This document shows positions 54,977 through 63,937 of a stretch of 64,000 bases of DNA, one piece after another. The stretch comes from Alkalilimnicola ehrlichii (lineage in GTDB: Bacteria > Pseudomonadota > Gammaproteobacteria > Nitrococcales > AK92). The DNA is taken from positions 1 through 64,000 of the forward strand of contig NZ_NFZV01000003.1 of assembly GCF_003399765.1 (NCBI RefSeq), in the 5' to 3' direction. Below the pieces are notes generated by a model. The model worked only from the letters and a program-made list of their open reading frames with translations, did no database searches and was not told the origin of the DNA. The translations under genes and the position numbers were made by a program. Each line of letters starts with the position of its first letter. Within the stretch, counting starts at the first letter, position 1.

Positions 54977-54994
54977 CTGGTTCGAATCTTGCAC
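54977..54994 (+). promoter_or_regulatory. Possible sigma-54 promoter of ntrB
   Basis: TGGTTCG-AATC-TTGCA has GG (54979-54980) and GC (54991-54992) ten bases apart. The start would fall at about 55004, almost at the ATG 55006, so this promoter could serve a later start or be chance. Confidence 0.3.
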
Positions 54995-55005
54995 CAGAGT
55001 GGTTT

Positions 55006-56073
55006 ATGCCAATACAGAAGCTTTCAAATCCGACCCGGCTCCTTGAGCATATGAGCACTGCCGTTTGTTGCCTGGATAGCGAGTTACGCATTCAGTATAT
55101 GAATCCGGCCGCAGAAATCCTGTTCGGCGTTAGTGCTCGGCAGTTGCTCGGACAGCCTTTTCCTGTGCTAGCCCCGGGTGCCGAGGAGCTGGAAGCGGGT
55201 ATTCGCGATGCCCTGGCTAACGAGTCTGCCTACACCGAGCGTGAGCGGCAGTTGGTACTTGGCGCTAACCAGACCGTAACCGTCGATTGCAGCGTAACGC
55301 CCCTCCCTGACGGGGACCTATTAATCGAATTGGTGCAGTTGGATCGTCACTTACGCATTAGTCGCGAGCATAATCTGTTAGCGCAAAACCGGGTGGTGCG
55401 CGAACTTATCCGAGGTCTTGCCCACGAAGTCAAAAACCCGCTAGGAGGCTTGCGGGGCGCTGCTCAGTTATTGGAGCGGGAGCTGGCCGACCAGGACCTC
55501 ACCGAATATACCCAGATTATTATTGGGGAAGCGGACAGGTTGCAGACGCTGGTTGACAACATGCTGGGCCCTAACCGCCGTCCCAACCGCCGCGAGACCA
55601 ATATTCATGAAGTATTGGAGCGTGTTCGCCAACTGGTTGAGGCGGAGGCGCCGGAAGGATTCCGGATCGTACGGGACTACGACCCCAGTATCCCGCCCTT
55701 GATGGCTGAGCCGGATCAACTAATACAAGCATGTTTGAATATCGTACGTAATGCTCTACAGGCGGTTGGCGGCGAAGGCAACATCACGCTGCGTACCCGA
55801 ACCCAACGCCGATTCACGATCGGCGATACGTCTTATAAGTTGGTTGCCCGTATTGAGGTGATCGACAACGGTCCTGGCATCGATACCGAGCTGCAAGAGC
55901 AGATTTTCTACCCGATGGTGACGACGCGGGCGGAAGGTAGCGGCCTGGGCCTGCCCATCGCGCAGACGCTGGTCAACCAGAATGGCGGCCTTATCGAGTG
56001 TAGCAGCGAACCGGGCGAGACAGTATTTACCATCTGGTTACCCTTGGAGGAAAGCAATGCACGAGGCGCATAG
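55006..56073 (+). CDS. glnL: Nitrogen regulation sensor kinase NtrB
   Basis: The 355-residue cytosolic kinase/phosphatase phosphorylates NtrC under nitrogen limitation. The N-terminal PAS domain is LLEHMSTAVCCLDSELRIQYMNPAAEILFG. The H-box is RGLAHEVKNPLGGLRGAAQLL with phospho-His. The ATPase domain has NIVRNALQA, DNGPGID and GSGLGLPIAQTLV. ATG 55006 gives the family length; an in-frame ATG at 55051 is possible. Its stop overlaps the ntrC start by 17 bases. Confidence 0.95.
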   Translation: MPIQKLSNPTRLLEHMSTAVCCLDSELRIQYMNPAAEILFGVSARQLLGQPFPVLAPGAEELEAGIRDALANESAYTERERQLVLGANQTVTVDCSVTPLPDGDLLIELVQLDRHLRISREHNLLAQNRVVRELIRGLAHEVKNPLGGLRGAAQLLERELADQDLTEYTQIIIGEADRLQTLVDNMLGPNRRPNRRETNIHEVLERVRQLVEAEAPEGFRIVRDYDPSIPPLMAEPDQLIQACLNIVRNALQAVGGEGNITLRTRTQRRFTIGDTSYKLVARIEVIDNGPGIDTELQEQIFYPMVTTRAEGSGLGLPIAQTLVNQNGGLIECSSEPGETVFTIWLPLEESNARGA

Positions 56074-57454
56074 CGTCTGGGTAGTCGATGACGACCGTTC
56101 TATTCGGTGGGTACTCGAAAAAGCCCTGAAACAAGCCAATCTTTCGGTAACCGCCTTCGATACCGCCGATGCCGTTCTGCGTCGCTTGGAGCGTGAGCGG
56201 CCGGCTGTGTTGTTGACCGACGTTCGGATGCCGGGTCTTAGCGGATTAGAGTTGTTAGAGACGGTGGCGGCGCGTTGGCCCACCCTGCCTGTCATCATTA
56301 TGACCGCCCACTCCGACCTCGACTCCGCCGTATCGGCATTCCAGGGCGGTGCCTTTGAGTATCTGCCGAAACCGTTCGATGTCGACGAAGCGGTCGAACT
56401 AGTACGCCGCGCTTTAAGTGCGGCGCGCTCGAAAGAGCGGGTCCAGGATGCCGCCGTCGAGCCGATGCCCGAGATCATCGGGGAAGCGCCCACGATGCAG
56501 GAGGTATTTCGCGCAATCGGTCGACTATCTCATTCCAGTATTACGGTGCTCATTAACGGCGAATCGGGGACCGGCAAGGAGTTGGTAGCGCAGGCTCTCC
56601 ATCGGCATAGCCCGCGGGCAACCGCACCTTTTATCGCCTTGAACATGGCTGCTATTCCAAAAGACCTGATGGAGTCTGAGCTATTCGGTCATGAAAAGGG
56701 CGCGTTCACCGGTGCTCAGCAGTCGCGCTTGGGTCGCTTTGAACAAGCCGATGGCGGCACCTTGTTCCTCGATGAGATCGGGGATATGCCACCGGATTTG
56801 CAAACGCGATTGCTACGGGTGCTGGCCGATGGCGAATTCTATCGTGTCGGCGGCCACACGCCGGTAAGGGTCGACGTCCGCATCATCGCGGCGACTCACC
56901 AGAATCTCGAACACCGCGTGGCCGAAGGACAGTTTCGCGAAGATTTGTTCCACCGACTCAATGTGATTCGCATTCACTTGCCCGCCTTGCGGGACCGGCG
57001 GGAGGATATCCCTAAGCTCACGCGCTTTTTCCTCCGGCGCGCCGCGCAGGAATTGGGTACGGAACCCAAAACGCTACGCGCCGATGTGGAGCGTTACTTC
57101 TGCACCCTGCCCTGGCCAGGCAATGTTCGCCAGCTGGAAAACACCTGCCGGTGGTTAACGGTGATGGCAAGCGGCAAGGAAATCCACATGGAGGATATGC
57201 CGCCGGAGTTGAAGGACGGACCCGAAGCGGCTAGAGAAGACGCCGATTGGGAAGCGGCATTAGCGCGTTGGGCGAGCCGAGCATTAGCGCGTGGCGACGA
57301 GGGCGTCCTGGCGGAAGCCTTGCCCCGTTTCGAACGAATTCTCATCGAGCAGAGCCTGAGCCGTACCGGAGGACGACGACAAGACGCCGCGCGCTTATTG
57401 GGTTGGGGGAGAAATACCTTAACGCGAAAGATTAAAGACTTAGGAATGGAATAA
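56057..57454 (+). CDS. glnG: Nitrogen regulation response regulator NtrC
   Basis: The 465-residue sigma-54 activator has a receiver domain with the phospho-acceptor in [10 protein letters not shown] (Asp about 55) and PKPFDVDE. The AAA+ domain has [18 protein letters not shown], the sigma-54 contact loop GAFTGA and [12 protein letters not shown]. The C-terminal Fis-type helix-turn-helix is [33 protein letters not shown] precedes ATG 56057. It is the likely activator of the glnA promoter at 52472. Confidence 0.97.
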   Translation: MHEAHSVWVVDDDRSIRWVLEKALKQANLSVTAFDTADAVLRRLERERPAVLLTDVRMPGLSGLELLETVAARWPTLPVIIMTAHSDLDSAVSAFQGGAFEYLPKPFDVDEAVELVRRALSAARSKERVQDAAVEPMPEIIGEAPTMQEVFRAIGRLSHSSITVLINGESGTGKELVAQALHRHSPRATAPFIALNMAAIPKDLMESELFGHEKGAFTGAQQSRLGRFEQADGGTLFLDEIGDMPPDLQTRLLRVLADGEFYRVGGHTPVRVDVRIIAATHQNLEHRVAEGQFREDLFHRLNVIRIHLPALRDRREDIPKLTRFFLRRAAQELGTEPKTLRADVERYFCTLPWPGNVRQLENTCRWLTVMASGKEIHMEDMPPELKDGPEAAREDADWEAALARWASRALARGDEGVLAEALPRFERILIEQSLSRTGGRRQDAARLLGWGRNTLTRKIKDLGME

Positions 57455-57554
57455 CGCCGGGATCGAGAAGCTTTCTGCCGATAAGATAATAAGAGTGGAC
57501 ATTCCGCCATACTCTGGTAAGAATGCCGCGATTCGCGTCATTGGGAATGCCGTC

Positions 57555-58040
57555 ATGTTCCATGTGGTTCTGGTTGAGCCGGAGATTCCGCCGAATACCG
57601 GCAATGTTATTCGTTTATGTGCCAATAGCGGCGCTCAGTTGCACCTGATTCACCCGCTAGGGTTCGTTATGGAAGATAAGCAACTGCGGCGGGCGGGGCT
57701 CGATTATCGAGAGTGGGCTGACGTTCGCGAACACACGGATTTCGACAGATTTCTACGCGATGTAAAACCAACGCGGCTTTTTGCCTGTTCGACGAAGGGC
57801 GAACGCCTTTACCATCAGGTGCACTACCGGGAGAACGACGCACTGGTGTTCGGGGCCGAAACCCGAGGCCTTTCGCCGGAGATGATGGCGCGCTTTTCCT
57901 CCGAGGAGATCGTGCGTATTCCTATGGTGCCCGATAGCCGCAGCTTGAATCTATCCAACGCCGTGAGCGTGATTCTGTTCGAAGCATGGCGCCAGCATGA
58001 TTTTGCGGGCAGCGTCGATGCTCAAGCTGCGGCCAATTAG
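57555..58040 (+). CDS. trmL: tRNA (cytidine/uridine-34-2'-O)-methyltransferase
   Basis: The 161-residue SPOUT methylase modifies the wobble ribose of leucine tRNAs. It starts MFHVVLVEPEIPPNTGNVIRLCANSGAQLHLIHPLGF. The SAM-binding knot is ALVFGAETRGLSP and IPMVPDSRSLNLSNAVSVILFEAWRQ. ATG 57555 aligns with the family. The upstream frame to 57495 is not conserved, and no strong ribosome site is seen. Confidence 0.93.
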   Translation: MFHVVLVEPEIPPNTGNVIRLCANSGAQLHLIHPLGFVMEDKQLRRAGLDYREWADVREHTDFDRFLRDVKPTRLFACSTKGERLYHQVHYRENDALVFGAETRGLSPEMMARFSSEEIVRIPMVPDSRSLNLSNAVSVILFEAWRQHDFAGSVDAQAAAN

Positions 58041-58058
58041 TTTGGCAGCTAAGAGGCT

Positions 58059-59057
58059 TTAAAATTCCGCCTTTTGTGCTCGTGCCATTAAGTTACGAAC
58101 AGCGGTTTCGGCGTCTACCTCACCTGTCACTAGGTAATATACTTGCTCGCAAATAGGCATATCCAGGCTTATGCGTTGGGCCAGCTTGTAGACTTCCCGT
58201 GCCGTTCGCACGGCTTCAACGGTTTGGCCGATGTTGGCGACAGCCTCATCGATGCTATTGCCTTGGCCGAGTGCTAAGCCGAAACGGCGGTTTCGGGATT
58301 GATCGTCGGTACAGGTCAGAATAAGGTCGCCTACTCCGGATAAGCCCATTATCGTTTGAGGGTCGGCTTTAAGCGCTTGGCTTAATCGCATCATCTCCGC
58401 TAAGCCGCGAGTAATGAGGCCGGCACGGGCATTAGCACCGAAGCCCAGGCCGTCGCTGACGCCTGCGGCGACCGCCAGCACATTTTTCACCGCGCCGCCT
58501 AGCTCCACACCGGTGATATCGCGGCTGGTGTAAACCCGAAAGCTTTCGCTGTGAAAAGCGCGGGCAAAATCTTTACCGAAGCTATCGTCGGTTGCTGCGA
58601 TCGTAACGGCAGTCGGCAGCCCTTGTGCGACTTCCTTGGCAAAGCTCGGCCCGGACAACACCGCTAACGGCCGATTAGGCCCTACCAACTCATCGGCCAC
58701 TTCGTGCAACAGCTGCCCGGAGCGGGCGTCAAGGCCTTTTGTCGCCCATGCCAGGCGTTGCGAGGGTTTCAGGATCGGGGCCAGCCGCTCCAGCAAATCG
58801 CGGAAGCCATGGCTGGGAACAACGATAAGAATGTCCGCCGCAGCGGCGACGGCCTGATGAAGGTCCGCTTCGGGGATAAGCGTGTTTGGAAAACGGGTTC
58901 CCGGTAAATGCTTCCGGTTCTCGCGATCCGCGGCCAGTTGTGCCGTATGTTCTGGAGAGTGGCCCCATAAGCGCACATCGCGACCGTTACGTGCCAAGGC
59001 CAGGGCCAACGCTGTTCCCCAAGATCCGGCTCCTAGAACCGCTATCGTACCGCTCAT
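58059..59057 (-). CDS. gpsA: Glycerol-3-phosphate dehydrogenase [NAD(P)+]
   Basis: The 332-residue enzyme makes sn-glycerol 3-phosphate for phospholipids. The NAD-binding GAGSWGTALALALARNG is near the N-terminus. VPSHGFRDLLERL, ATKGLDARSGQLLHEVA and LSGPSFAKEVAQGLPTAVTIA follow. The catalytic Lys region is GGAVKNVLAVAAGVSDGLGFGANARAGLITRGLAEM. ATG 59057 has GAGG upstream. It converges with trmL. Confidence 0.97.
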   Translation of the reverse strand: MSGTIAVLGAGSWGTALALALARNGRDVRLWGHSPEHTAQLAADRENRKHLPGTRFPNTLIPEADLHQAVAAAADILIVVPSHGFRDLLERLAPILKPSQRLAWATKGLDARSGQLLHEVADELVGPNRPLAVLSGPSFAKEVAQGLPTAVTIAATDDSFGKDFARAFHSESFRVYTSRDITGVELGGAVKNVLAVAAGVSDGLGFGANARAGLITRGLAEMMRLSQALKADPQTIMGLSGVGDLILTCTDDQSRNRRFGLALGQGNSIDEAVANIGQTVEAVRTAREVYKLAQRISLDMPICEQVYYLVTGEVDAETAVRNLMARAQKAEF

Positions 59058-59544
59058 CAACTCGCCTCATTGCACTGGGGCTGCTACCAAAGAGAATGGG
59101 CAGGATACGCTGCTCTTCCAATGCAGACCCCGTAGATTTCAAGTTCGCTTTGCCCACCCGGGGGTGGGTTAGCGCCCATTCTAACCGCTTTGAGGGATAA
59201 TTCTCCCGAAGTAGGGGGGACAGGGGAAGTTTGGCGGCTATTGGCGCTTCGCGCGGCTTATTTAGAAGGCGGGGTTCCCTGCGATGCTCGGCAGCGCCAA
59301 CGGGCAAGAGCAAGACCCTTCGATCCACGTTTTTCCAAGGCACAAACGCCAACTCGGTTAACGGCGTGCGGTTGCTTGAAGAAGGAAGAGGCGGTTTCTT
59401 TGGCGACGCAAAGACTCATTCGCCGGAAGCGAATGAGGTGCGCTAAGCGAGCCGAAGGCCGAAGACCAGGACAGTGCATCGCTACAGGCAATAGCAACAA
59501 AGCGTAGACCTCTAAGCGCATTCCCGCCAAAGCGCAACGAACCA
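59058..59544. other. Intergenic region without a recognisable gene
   Basis: The 487 bases between gpsA and the secB terminator have open frames on both strands (for example 59190-59507 plus). Their translations are rich in Arg, Ala and Cys, lack domains and look like non-coding GC-rich sequence. The gpsA promoter must lie here. No repeat within the window matches it. Confidence 0.5.
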
Positions 59545-59570
59545 AAAAAGCCGGCGGAAGCCGGCTTTTG
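59545..59570 (-). terminator. Intrinsic terminator of secB
   Basis: The minus strand reads AAAAGCCGGC, loop TTCC, GCCGGCTTTTTT. The stem is perfect with six T after it. Confidence 0.9.
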
Positions 59571-59610
59571 AGATATTCGCTCCCCGAATAGGGAGTAAAC
59601 GGCAGTCGCG

Positions 59611-60099
59611 TTAATTCGCCTGCTGCTGTTGTTTCTCTTGCGCTAACCGTTGCTGATACAACGCATCGAAGTTAACCGGACCGAGTAGCATCTGCGGGAA
59701 GCCGCCTTTGGTGATGATGTCGGACACCGCTTCGCGCGCGTAAGGGAACAGAATGTTCGGGCAGTAACCGCCAAGCAGAGCCTTTAAAGTCGGTTCGTCG
59801 AAACCGTCGATCTGGAAAATGCCGCCTTGCTGTATTTCGCAGAGGTAGGCGGTTTTACCGGCTTGTTTGGTGGTGACGGTCACCCGAACGACAACCTCGT
59901 AAGTCTTCTCCGCAATACCGCGAGCGTTGCTGTCGAGATCGACATTCACCTCGGGCTTCCATTCGCCGGTTTGGAATACTTCCGGCGAGTTCGGCGTTTC
60001 AAAGGAAACGTCCTTCAGGAAAATTTTACCCAAGTTGAACTGCTGACCGGCTGCACCCTGTTGGTTAGTAGCCTGGCCTGCCCCGTTATTCTCCGCCAT
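59611..60099 (-). CDS. secB: Protein-export chaperone SecB
   Basis: The 162-residue tetrameric cytosolic chaperone holds preproteins unfolded and passes them to SecA. Conserved segments are FNLGKIFLKDVSFETPNSPEVF, VVVRVTVTTKQAGKTAYLCEIQQGGIFQIDGF and GGYCPNILFPYAREAVSDIITKGGFPQMLLGPVNFDALYQQRL. It ends in a Gln-rich tail. It lies 28 bases downstream of the rhodanese gene; a glutaredoxin gene often found between them in relatives is absent. Confidence 0.97.
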   Translation of the reverse strand: MAENNGAGQATNQQGAAGQQFNLGKIFLKDVSFETPNSPEVFQTGEWKPEVNVDLDSNARGIAEKTYEVVVRVTVTTKQAGKTAYLCEIQQGGIFQIDGFDEPTLKALLGGYCPNILFPYAREAVSDIITKGGFPQMLLGPVNFDALYQQRLAQEKQQQQAN

Positions 60100-60127
60100 A
60101 ACTTACATCGTCCACGTCGTGTGAGGT

Positions 60128-60553
60128 TTACTTACTTTCGAGAGGAAAGCCGGCACTTTGCCACGCCGCGAAGCCGCCTTTGAGCTTATATACTTGCTCA
60201 AAGCCTTCTTGCCGTAGACGGGTGACTGCGCGGCCAGACTGAAGACCGGTTCCGCAATAGACAATAACAGGCCGATTCTTGTAGCGCGAGAGCTTGTTTA
60301 GCCGATCGTCGATAGAACCGCCGGGGACATTGATTGCCCCCGGCAGGTGAGCTTTTCTAAAGGCGTTTTCGTCCCGCGTATCCAGAAACAGAGCGTTCTG
60401 CTTGTTGAACAATTCAGTGGCTTGTCCCGGTTCCACATCGCCGCCGCCGCTACGCATACGCCTAACTTCGACGATGACAATGATTGTCAAGATGGCGACG
60501 AACGCCGTAGTCAGAATCGGGTTGTTACCAATAAACTCAATAACTTGTTCCAT
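60128..60553 (-). CDS. Membrane-anchored rhodanese-domain protein (YibN-like)
   Basis: The 141-residue protein has one N-terminal membrane helix (PILTTAFVAILTIIVIVEV) followed by a rhodanese domain. The catalytic Cys is in VIVYCGTGLQSGRAVTRLRQEG, and the fold motif is ALFLDTRDENAFRKAHLPGAINVPGG. Such YibN-type proteins commonly precede secB. Sulfur transfer or a membrane-insertion role is possible; the substrate is unknown. The upstream ArsR gene is 40 bases away on the same strand. Confidence 0.92.
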   Translation of the reverse strand: MEQVIEFIGNNPILTTAFVAILTIIVIVEVRRMRSGGGDVEPGQATELFNKQNALFLDTRDENAFRKAHLPGAINVPGGSIDDRLNKLSRYKNRPVIVYCGTGLQSGRAVTRLRQEGFEQVYKLKGGFAAWQSAGFPLESK

Positions 60554-60593
60554 AAAAGCAGTACGCCCTTAGTTACGCTGGGGCGCACCGGCC

Positions 60594-60926
60594 TTAGGAG
60601 TCCGTCAGTCCCTCCCTGAGGCCGGGCGCGGGAAACACGTCGCGCATCATACCAATAAGATTGAGAATCCGCCTGTCTTGGATGCGGTAATACACCCGGT
60701 TGGCGTCTTTCCGTGAGGTTATGATGCCTTTATCTCGCAAGATCGCAAGGTGTTGCGAGATATTACTTTGCGAAGTGCCTACCTCGCCCACGATGTCCTG
60801 CACATTAACTTCTGTGTTGCCAAGCACACACAGAATGTGTAGGCGAAGCGGGTGAGCCATTGCCTTCAAGGCGCGGGCTGCGGGTTGAATTGCCGGTTGG
60901 ATATCTTGTTCGACTGTTGAGACCAT
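60594..60926 (-). CDS. ArsR-family transcriptional regulator
   Basis: The 110-residue winged helix-turn-helix protein has ALKAMAHPLRLHILCVLGNTEVNVQDIVGEVGTSQSNISQHLAILRDKGIITSRKDANRVYYRI. The metal-binding CxC of arsenic sensors is replaced by EVNVQDI, and only one Cys is present, so it is not a standard As or Cd sensor. Position before a rhodanese gene suggests a sulfur or redox signal, as for BigR/YgaV-type relatives. The single Cys makes their two-Cys mechanism unlikely. Confidence 0.9.
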   Translation of the reverse strand: MVSTVEQDIQPAIQPAARALKAMAHPLRLHILCVLGNTEVNVQDIVGEVGTSQSNISQHLAILRDKGIITSRKDANRVYYRIQDRRILNLIGMMRDVFPAPGLREGLTDS

Positions 60927-61167
60927 TCCTTGAGTCCCCTCTTGGTTGGTTCTTGCCTTCTTTTGACAAGTGCTTCCCTGACAAGCCGATCCCGTGGCCT
61001 ACCGTTTGGTCCAATGCTGTGACACAGTCGGTAGGTTCGGAATCGAACCCCCTAAATAACAGCTACAGCTGTTAACGAAGAAGCTATGATACCGCCAATG
61101 CTGGCGAATTAAATTGTAGTTCAGTATTAGCTTGTATAGATCCCGAGGTCAAGTACAACTTTTGAGC

Positions 61168-62319
61168 ATGTATTTTCTTAAATCATCTATCTGCTTGTTA
61201 ACGTTGTTAATTTTGCTGTTTTTCTCAAGTATGGTCCATTCGGACTATGCGACGAAGGCTGCGGAGTTAGAGCGTTTGCGCGAGCAAATCGAACGCGTAC
61301 AAGGCGGTCTACAGCAAGAGCGTCGGCGCCAGGATCGAGTCACACGCGAGTTACGTGAGTTGGATACTCGGGTCAATGCCGCTAACGCCCGGTTGCGTCG
61401 TCTAGACGACGAACAGGTTGTATTGAACCGGCGAATTAACGTTCTGCAGGGGCAGCGTCGCGAACAGTTGGAGGAGTTGGCGGCGCAGCGCGAGCACCTG
61501 ACGCGGCAAATTCTGGATGTTTACATTAGCGGCCGTCAGGAGTACTTGCGGTTGCTGCTGAATCAGGAGGACCCTAATAGTGTCGACCGCATGTTGGTTT
61601 ACTACGATTATTTGAACCGGGCGCGCAGCGAGCGGATACAGGAAGTCGACACACAGCTGGCCGAGCTACGGCGGATTGAAGCGGAGATTGCGGAGCAAGA
61701 AGAGCGGCTGGCGACTGCGCGCCGGGGGCAGGAAGCGGAACGGACTCGCCTCCAAACGGCCCGGCAAGAGCGAGCAGCGCTTTTGGCGCGGATTGAGCGT
61801 GAGCTAAGCAATAAGGACCGACAACTACGGCAACTTGCGCGGGACGAGGAGCAGCTTGTCGAATTGCTTCAGGGCCTGGAGCGTGCCCTTGCCGATGTTC
61901 CGGACCGCGATTTGGCACAGTACTCGTTTCGCGAGAGCGAGGGGCTTTTGGTTTGGCCGGTAGAAGGCGAGTTGGCGGCCCGTTTTGGCTCCAGCCGAGG
62001 TGCCGGTGGCAATAGCCGCTGGAACGGGTTGTTGATAGAAGCCGAGGAAGGTACGGACGTGCGCGCAATCTCGCATGGCCGCGTGGTATTTGCCGATTGG
62101 CTGCGGGGCTTTGGCTTGATGGTTATTATCGATCACGGCGAGGGTTTTATGAGCTTATACGGCCATAACGAGGCATTGTACCGGGAGGCAGGCGCTTGGG
62201 TGCAGCCGGGCGAAATCATTGCAGCGGTAGGAACTAGCGGCGGCCGCGGGACTCCGGGATTGTACTTCGAGGTTCGCGAAAACGGGACTCCGGTCGATCC
62301 TATGCGCTGGCTTAGATAA
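61168..62319 (+). CDS. envC: Murein hydrolase activator EnvC
   Basis: The 383-residue periplasmic protein activates the division amidases AmiA and AmiB at the septum. A signal sequence (FLKSSICLLTLLILLFFSSMVHS) is followed by a long coiled coil (about 25-255) rich in Arg, Glu and Gln. A C-terminal LytM domain follows (LLVWPVEGELAARFGSSRGAGGNSRWNGLLIEAEEGTDVRAI). The metal ligands are missing: WNGLLIEA and LYFEVREN stand where active LytM enzymes have HxxxD and HxH. It is therefore a non-catalytic activator. ATG 61168 gives a normal signal peptide. Confidence 0.93.
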   Translation: MYFLKSSICLLTLLILLFFSSMVHSDYATKAAELERLREQIERVQGGLQQERRRQDRVTRELRELDTRVNAANARLRRLDDEQVVLNRRINVLQGQRREQLEELAAQREHLTRQILDVYISGRQEYLRLLLNQEDPNSVDRMLVYYDYLNRARSERIQEVDTQLAELRRIEAEIAEQEERLATARRGQEAERTRLQTARQERAALLARIERELSNKDRQLRQLARDEEQLVELLQGLERALADVPDRDLAQYSFRESEGLLVWPVEGELAARFGSSRGAGGNSRWNGLLIEAEEGTDVRAISHGRVVFADWLRGFGLMVIIDHGEGFMSLYGHNEALYREAGAWVQPGEIIAAVGTSGGRGTPGLYFEVRENGTPVDPMRWLR

Positions 62320-62564
62320 GAATACGTTAAAAGAACAACAAAGGTGCTTGTTCTTCCCATTTAGTTTGGGATTATACTGGCAGCATCTTCTTGTTCCTTG
62401 GGGCGACTTTTCCGAAAGTGTGAGTCAGTTCCTAACTATGGGCTAAAGTGCACTCTAGCGGTGACTGCTGTCACGGAAACACGTCTGTCGAGGGTGTTTA
62501 CTGGGCACCAGCTGTCCCCGCCGGCATTTGGCCGCGGGTGTAAAGGATTTTAGGAGCAGCCATA

Positions 62565-63869
62565 ATGCAATTCAGAAAGTCCGTAACCGCCCTTTGTCTT
62601 GGTGTCGCCCTCGGGGTCTCGGGCACGATGACCCAAGGAGTCTGGGCTGATCGCAGTCAAGCCCAAGCCGAGCTTCCGCTTGAGCAGCTACGCGCCTTTA
62701 CGGAAGTCTATACTCGTATTAAGCGTGACTACGTCGACGAAGTAGACGATAAGGAACTCCTTGACGCTGCTGTTCGTGGCATGCTTTCCAGTTTGGACCC
62801 GCACTCCTCTTTCATGGACGAACAGGGTTATCAGAACATGCGTTCCGGTACCCGAGGCGAATTCGGCGGCCTCGGTATCGAAGTAGGGACGGAAGACGGT
62901 TACGTCAAGGTTATCGCTCCGATTGACGATACGCCCGCTTATCGGGCGGGGCTGAAAGCCGGCGATCTGATCTTGACTCTCGATGGTAAATCGATCAAAG
63001 GCATGGAGTTGAGCGAAGCGATTAAGCTGATGCGGGGCGAGCCGGGCACCAGCATCGATATGACGATCCGTCGGCAGGGTGCCGATGCTCCGATCGCGGT
63101 AACCCTCAAGCGCGACGTGATCCAGGTACAAAGTGTGCGGGCGCGTATGCTGGAACCCGGTGTCGGTTATGTCCGGATTAGTCAGTTCCAACGGCGTACG
63201 GGGGAGCAGGTACGTTCGGCGGTCGAAAAGCTGAAAGCCGAAGCCAACGGGAACTTAGAAGGGCTCGTACTCGATATGCGCAATAACCCGGGCGGCGTAT
63301 TGCGTGCAGCCGTGGAGGTTTCCGACGCCTTCATTACCGAAGGACGGATTGTCTACACGCAAGGTCGCATGAATAACGAAGTCGTTTTCGATGCTAGCGG
63401 TAAGGATATGATCGACGGGGCGCCCATCGTGGTGCTGGTCAATGAGGGCTCAGCATCGGCTTCGGAGATCGTCGCGGGTGCTTTGCAAGACCACAAGCGC
63501 GCCGTTGTTATGGGGTCGACAACTTTCGGTAAGGGTTCGGTTCAGTCGATTCTACCGTTGAACGACGGTACGGCATTGAAGTTGACCACAGCGCGTTACT
63601 ACACGCCGAGCGGACGTTCTATTCACTCGAAGGGTATTATGCCCGACATGCCGGTAAACAAGGATCTGCAGGTGGTTCAGGCGGACTCCGACGGCGATCA
63701 GGCCCGGTTGCAGGAAGCCGAGCTACGCAGTACTCGGGATGCACAGGCAAACGAGAAAAAGTCTGCGGACAGGGACGATTGGATCGGCTCCGACTACGTG
63801 CTGTACGAAGCGTTGAACTTCCTCCGGGGAATGCAGACTTTCGGCGCCCGAGACGGTAATAGTATTTAA
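62565..63869 (+). CDS. Carboxy-terminal processing protease (S41 family)
   Basis: The 434-residue exported serine protease has a signal peptide (SVTALCLGVALGVSGTMTQGVWA), then an N-terminal helical part (VYTRIKRDYVDEVDDKELLDAAVRGMLSSLDPHSSFM). The PDZ domain (about 95-175) is FGGLGIEVGTEDGYVKVIAPIDDTPAYRAGLKAGD. The catalytic Ser is in VLVNEGSASASEIVAGALQDHKRA and the Lys in GSTTFGKGSVQSI. TAGGAG lies upstream of ATG 62565. The envC-ctp order is typical of gammaproteobacteria. A role in envelope peptidoglycan-hydrolase control is likely by analogy. Confidence 0.95.
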   Translation: MQFRKSVTALCLGVALGVSGTMTQGVWADRSQAQAELPLEQLRAFTEVYTRIKRDYVDEVDDKELLDAAVRGMLSSLDPHSSFMDEQGYQNMRSGTRGEFGGLGIEVGTEDGYVKVIAPIDDTPAYRAGLKAGDLILTLDGKSIKGMELSEAIKLMRGEPGTSIDMTIRRQGADAPIAVTLKRDVIQVQSVRARMLEPGVGYVRISQFQRRTGEQVRSAVEKLKAEANGNLEGLVLDMRNNPGGVLRAAVEVSDAFITEGRIVYTQGRMNNEVVFDASGKDMIDGAPIVVLVNEGSASASEIVAGALQDHKRAVVMGSTTFGKGSVQSILPLNDGTALKLTTARYYTPSGRSIHSKGIMPDMPVNKDLQVVQADSDGDQARLQEAELRSTRDAQANEKKSADRDDWIGSDYVLYEALNFLRGMQTFGARDGNSI

Positions 63870-63884
63870 TACGTTGCGATTAGC

Positions 63885-63921
63885 CGAACGTCCGGGGCAA
63901 GGCCTCGGACGTTCGCGTTTT
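63885..63921 (+). terminator. Intrinsic terminator after the S41 protease gene
   Basis: CGAACGTCCG pairs with CGGACGTTCG around an 11-base loop and is followed shortly by TTTT. Confidence 0.75.
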
Positions 63922-63937
63922 GTACTAAGGAAAATAA

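Noticed and set aside
54971-54995. GGTTCGAATC followed by CACCA, resembling a tRNA T-arm and CCA end
   Set aside because: The flanking bases do not form the 5-bp T stem, and no D arm, anticodon arm or acceptor stem is present upstream. The element better fits a sigma-54-like promoter.
59190-59507. 105-codon plus-strand frame between gpsA and secB
   Set aside because: The composition is Arg/Ala/Cys-rich without domain or ribosome site, and alternative frames of similar length exist on both strands.
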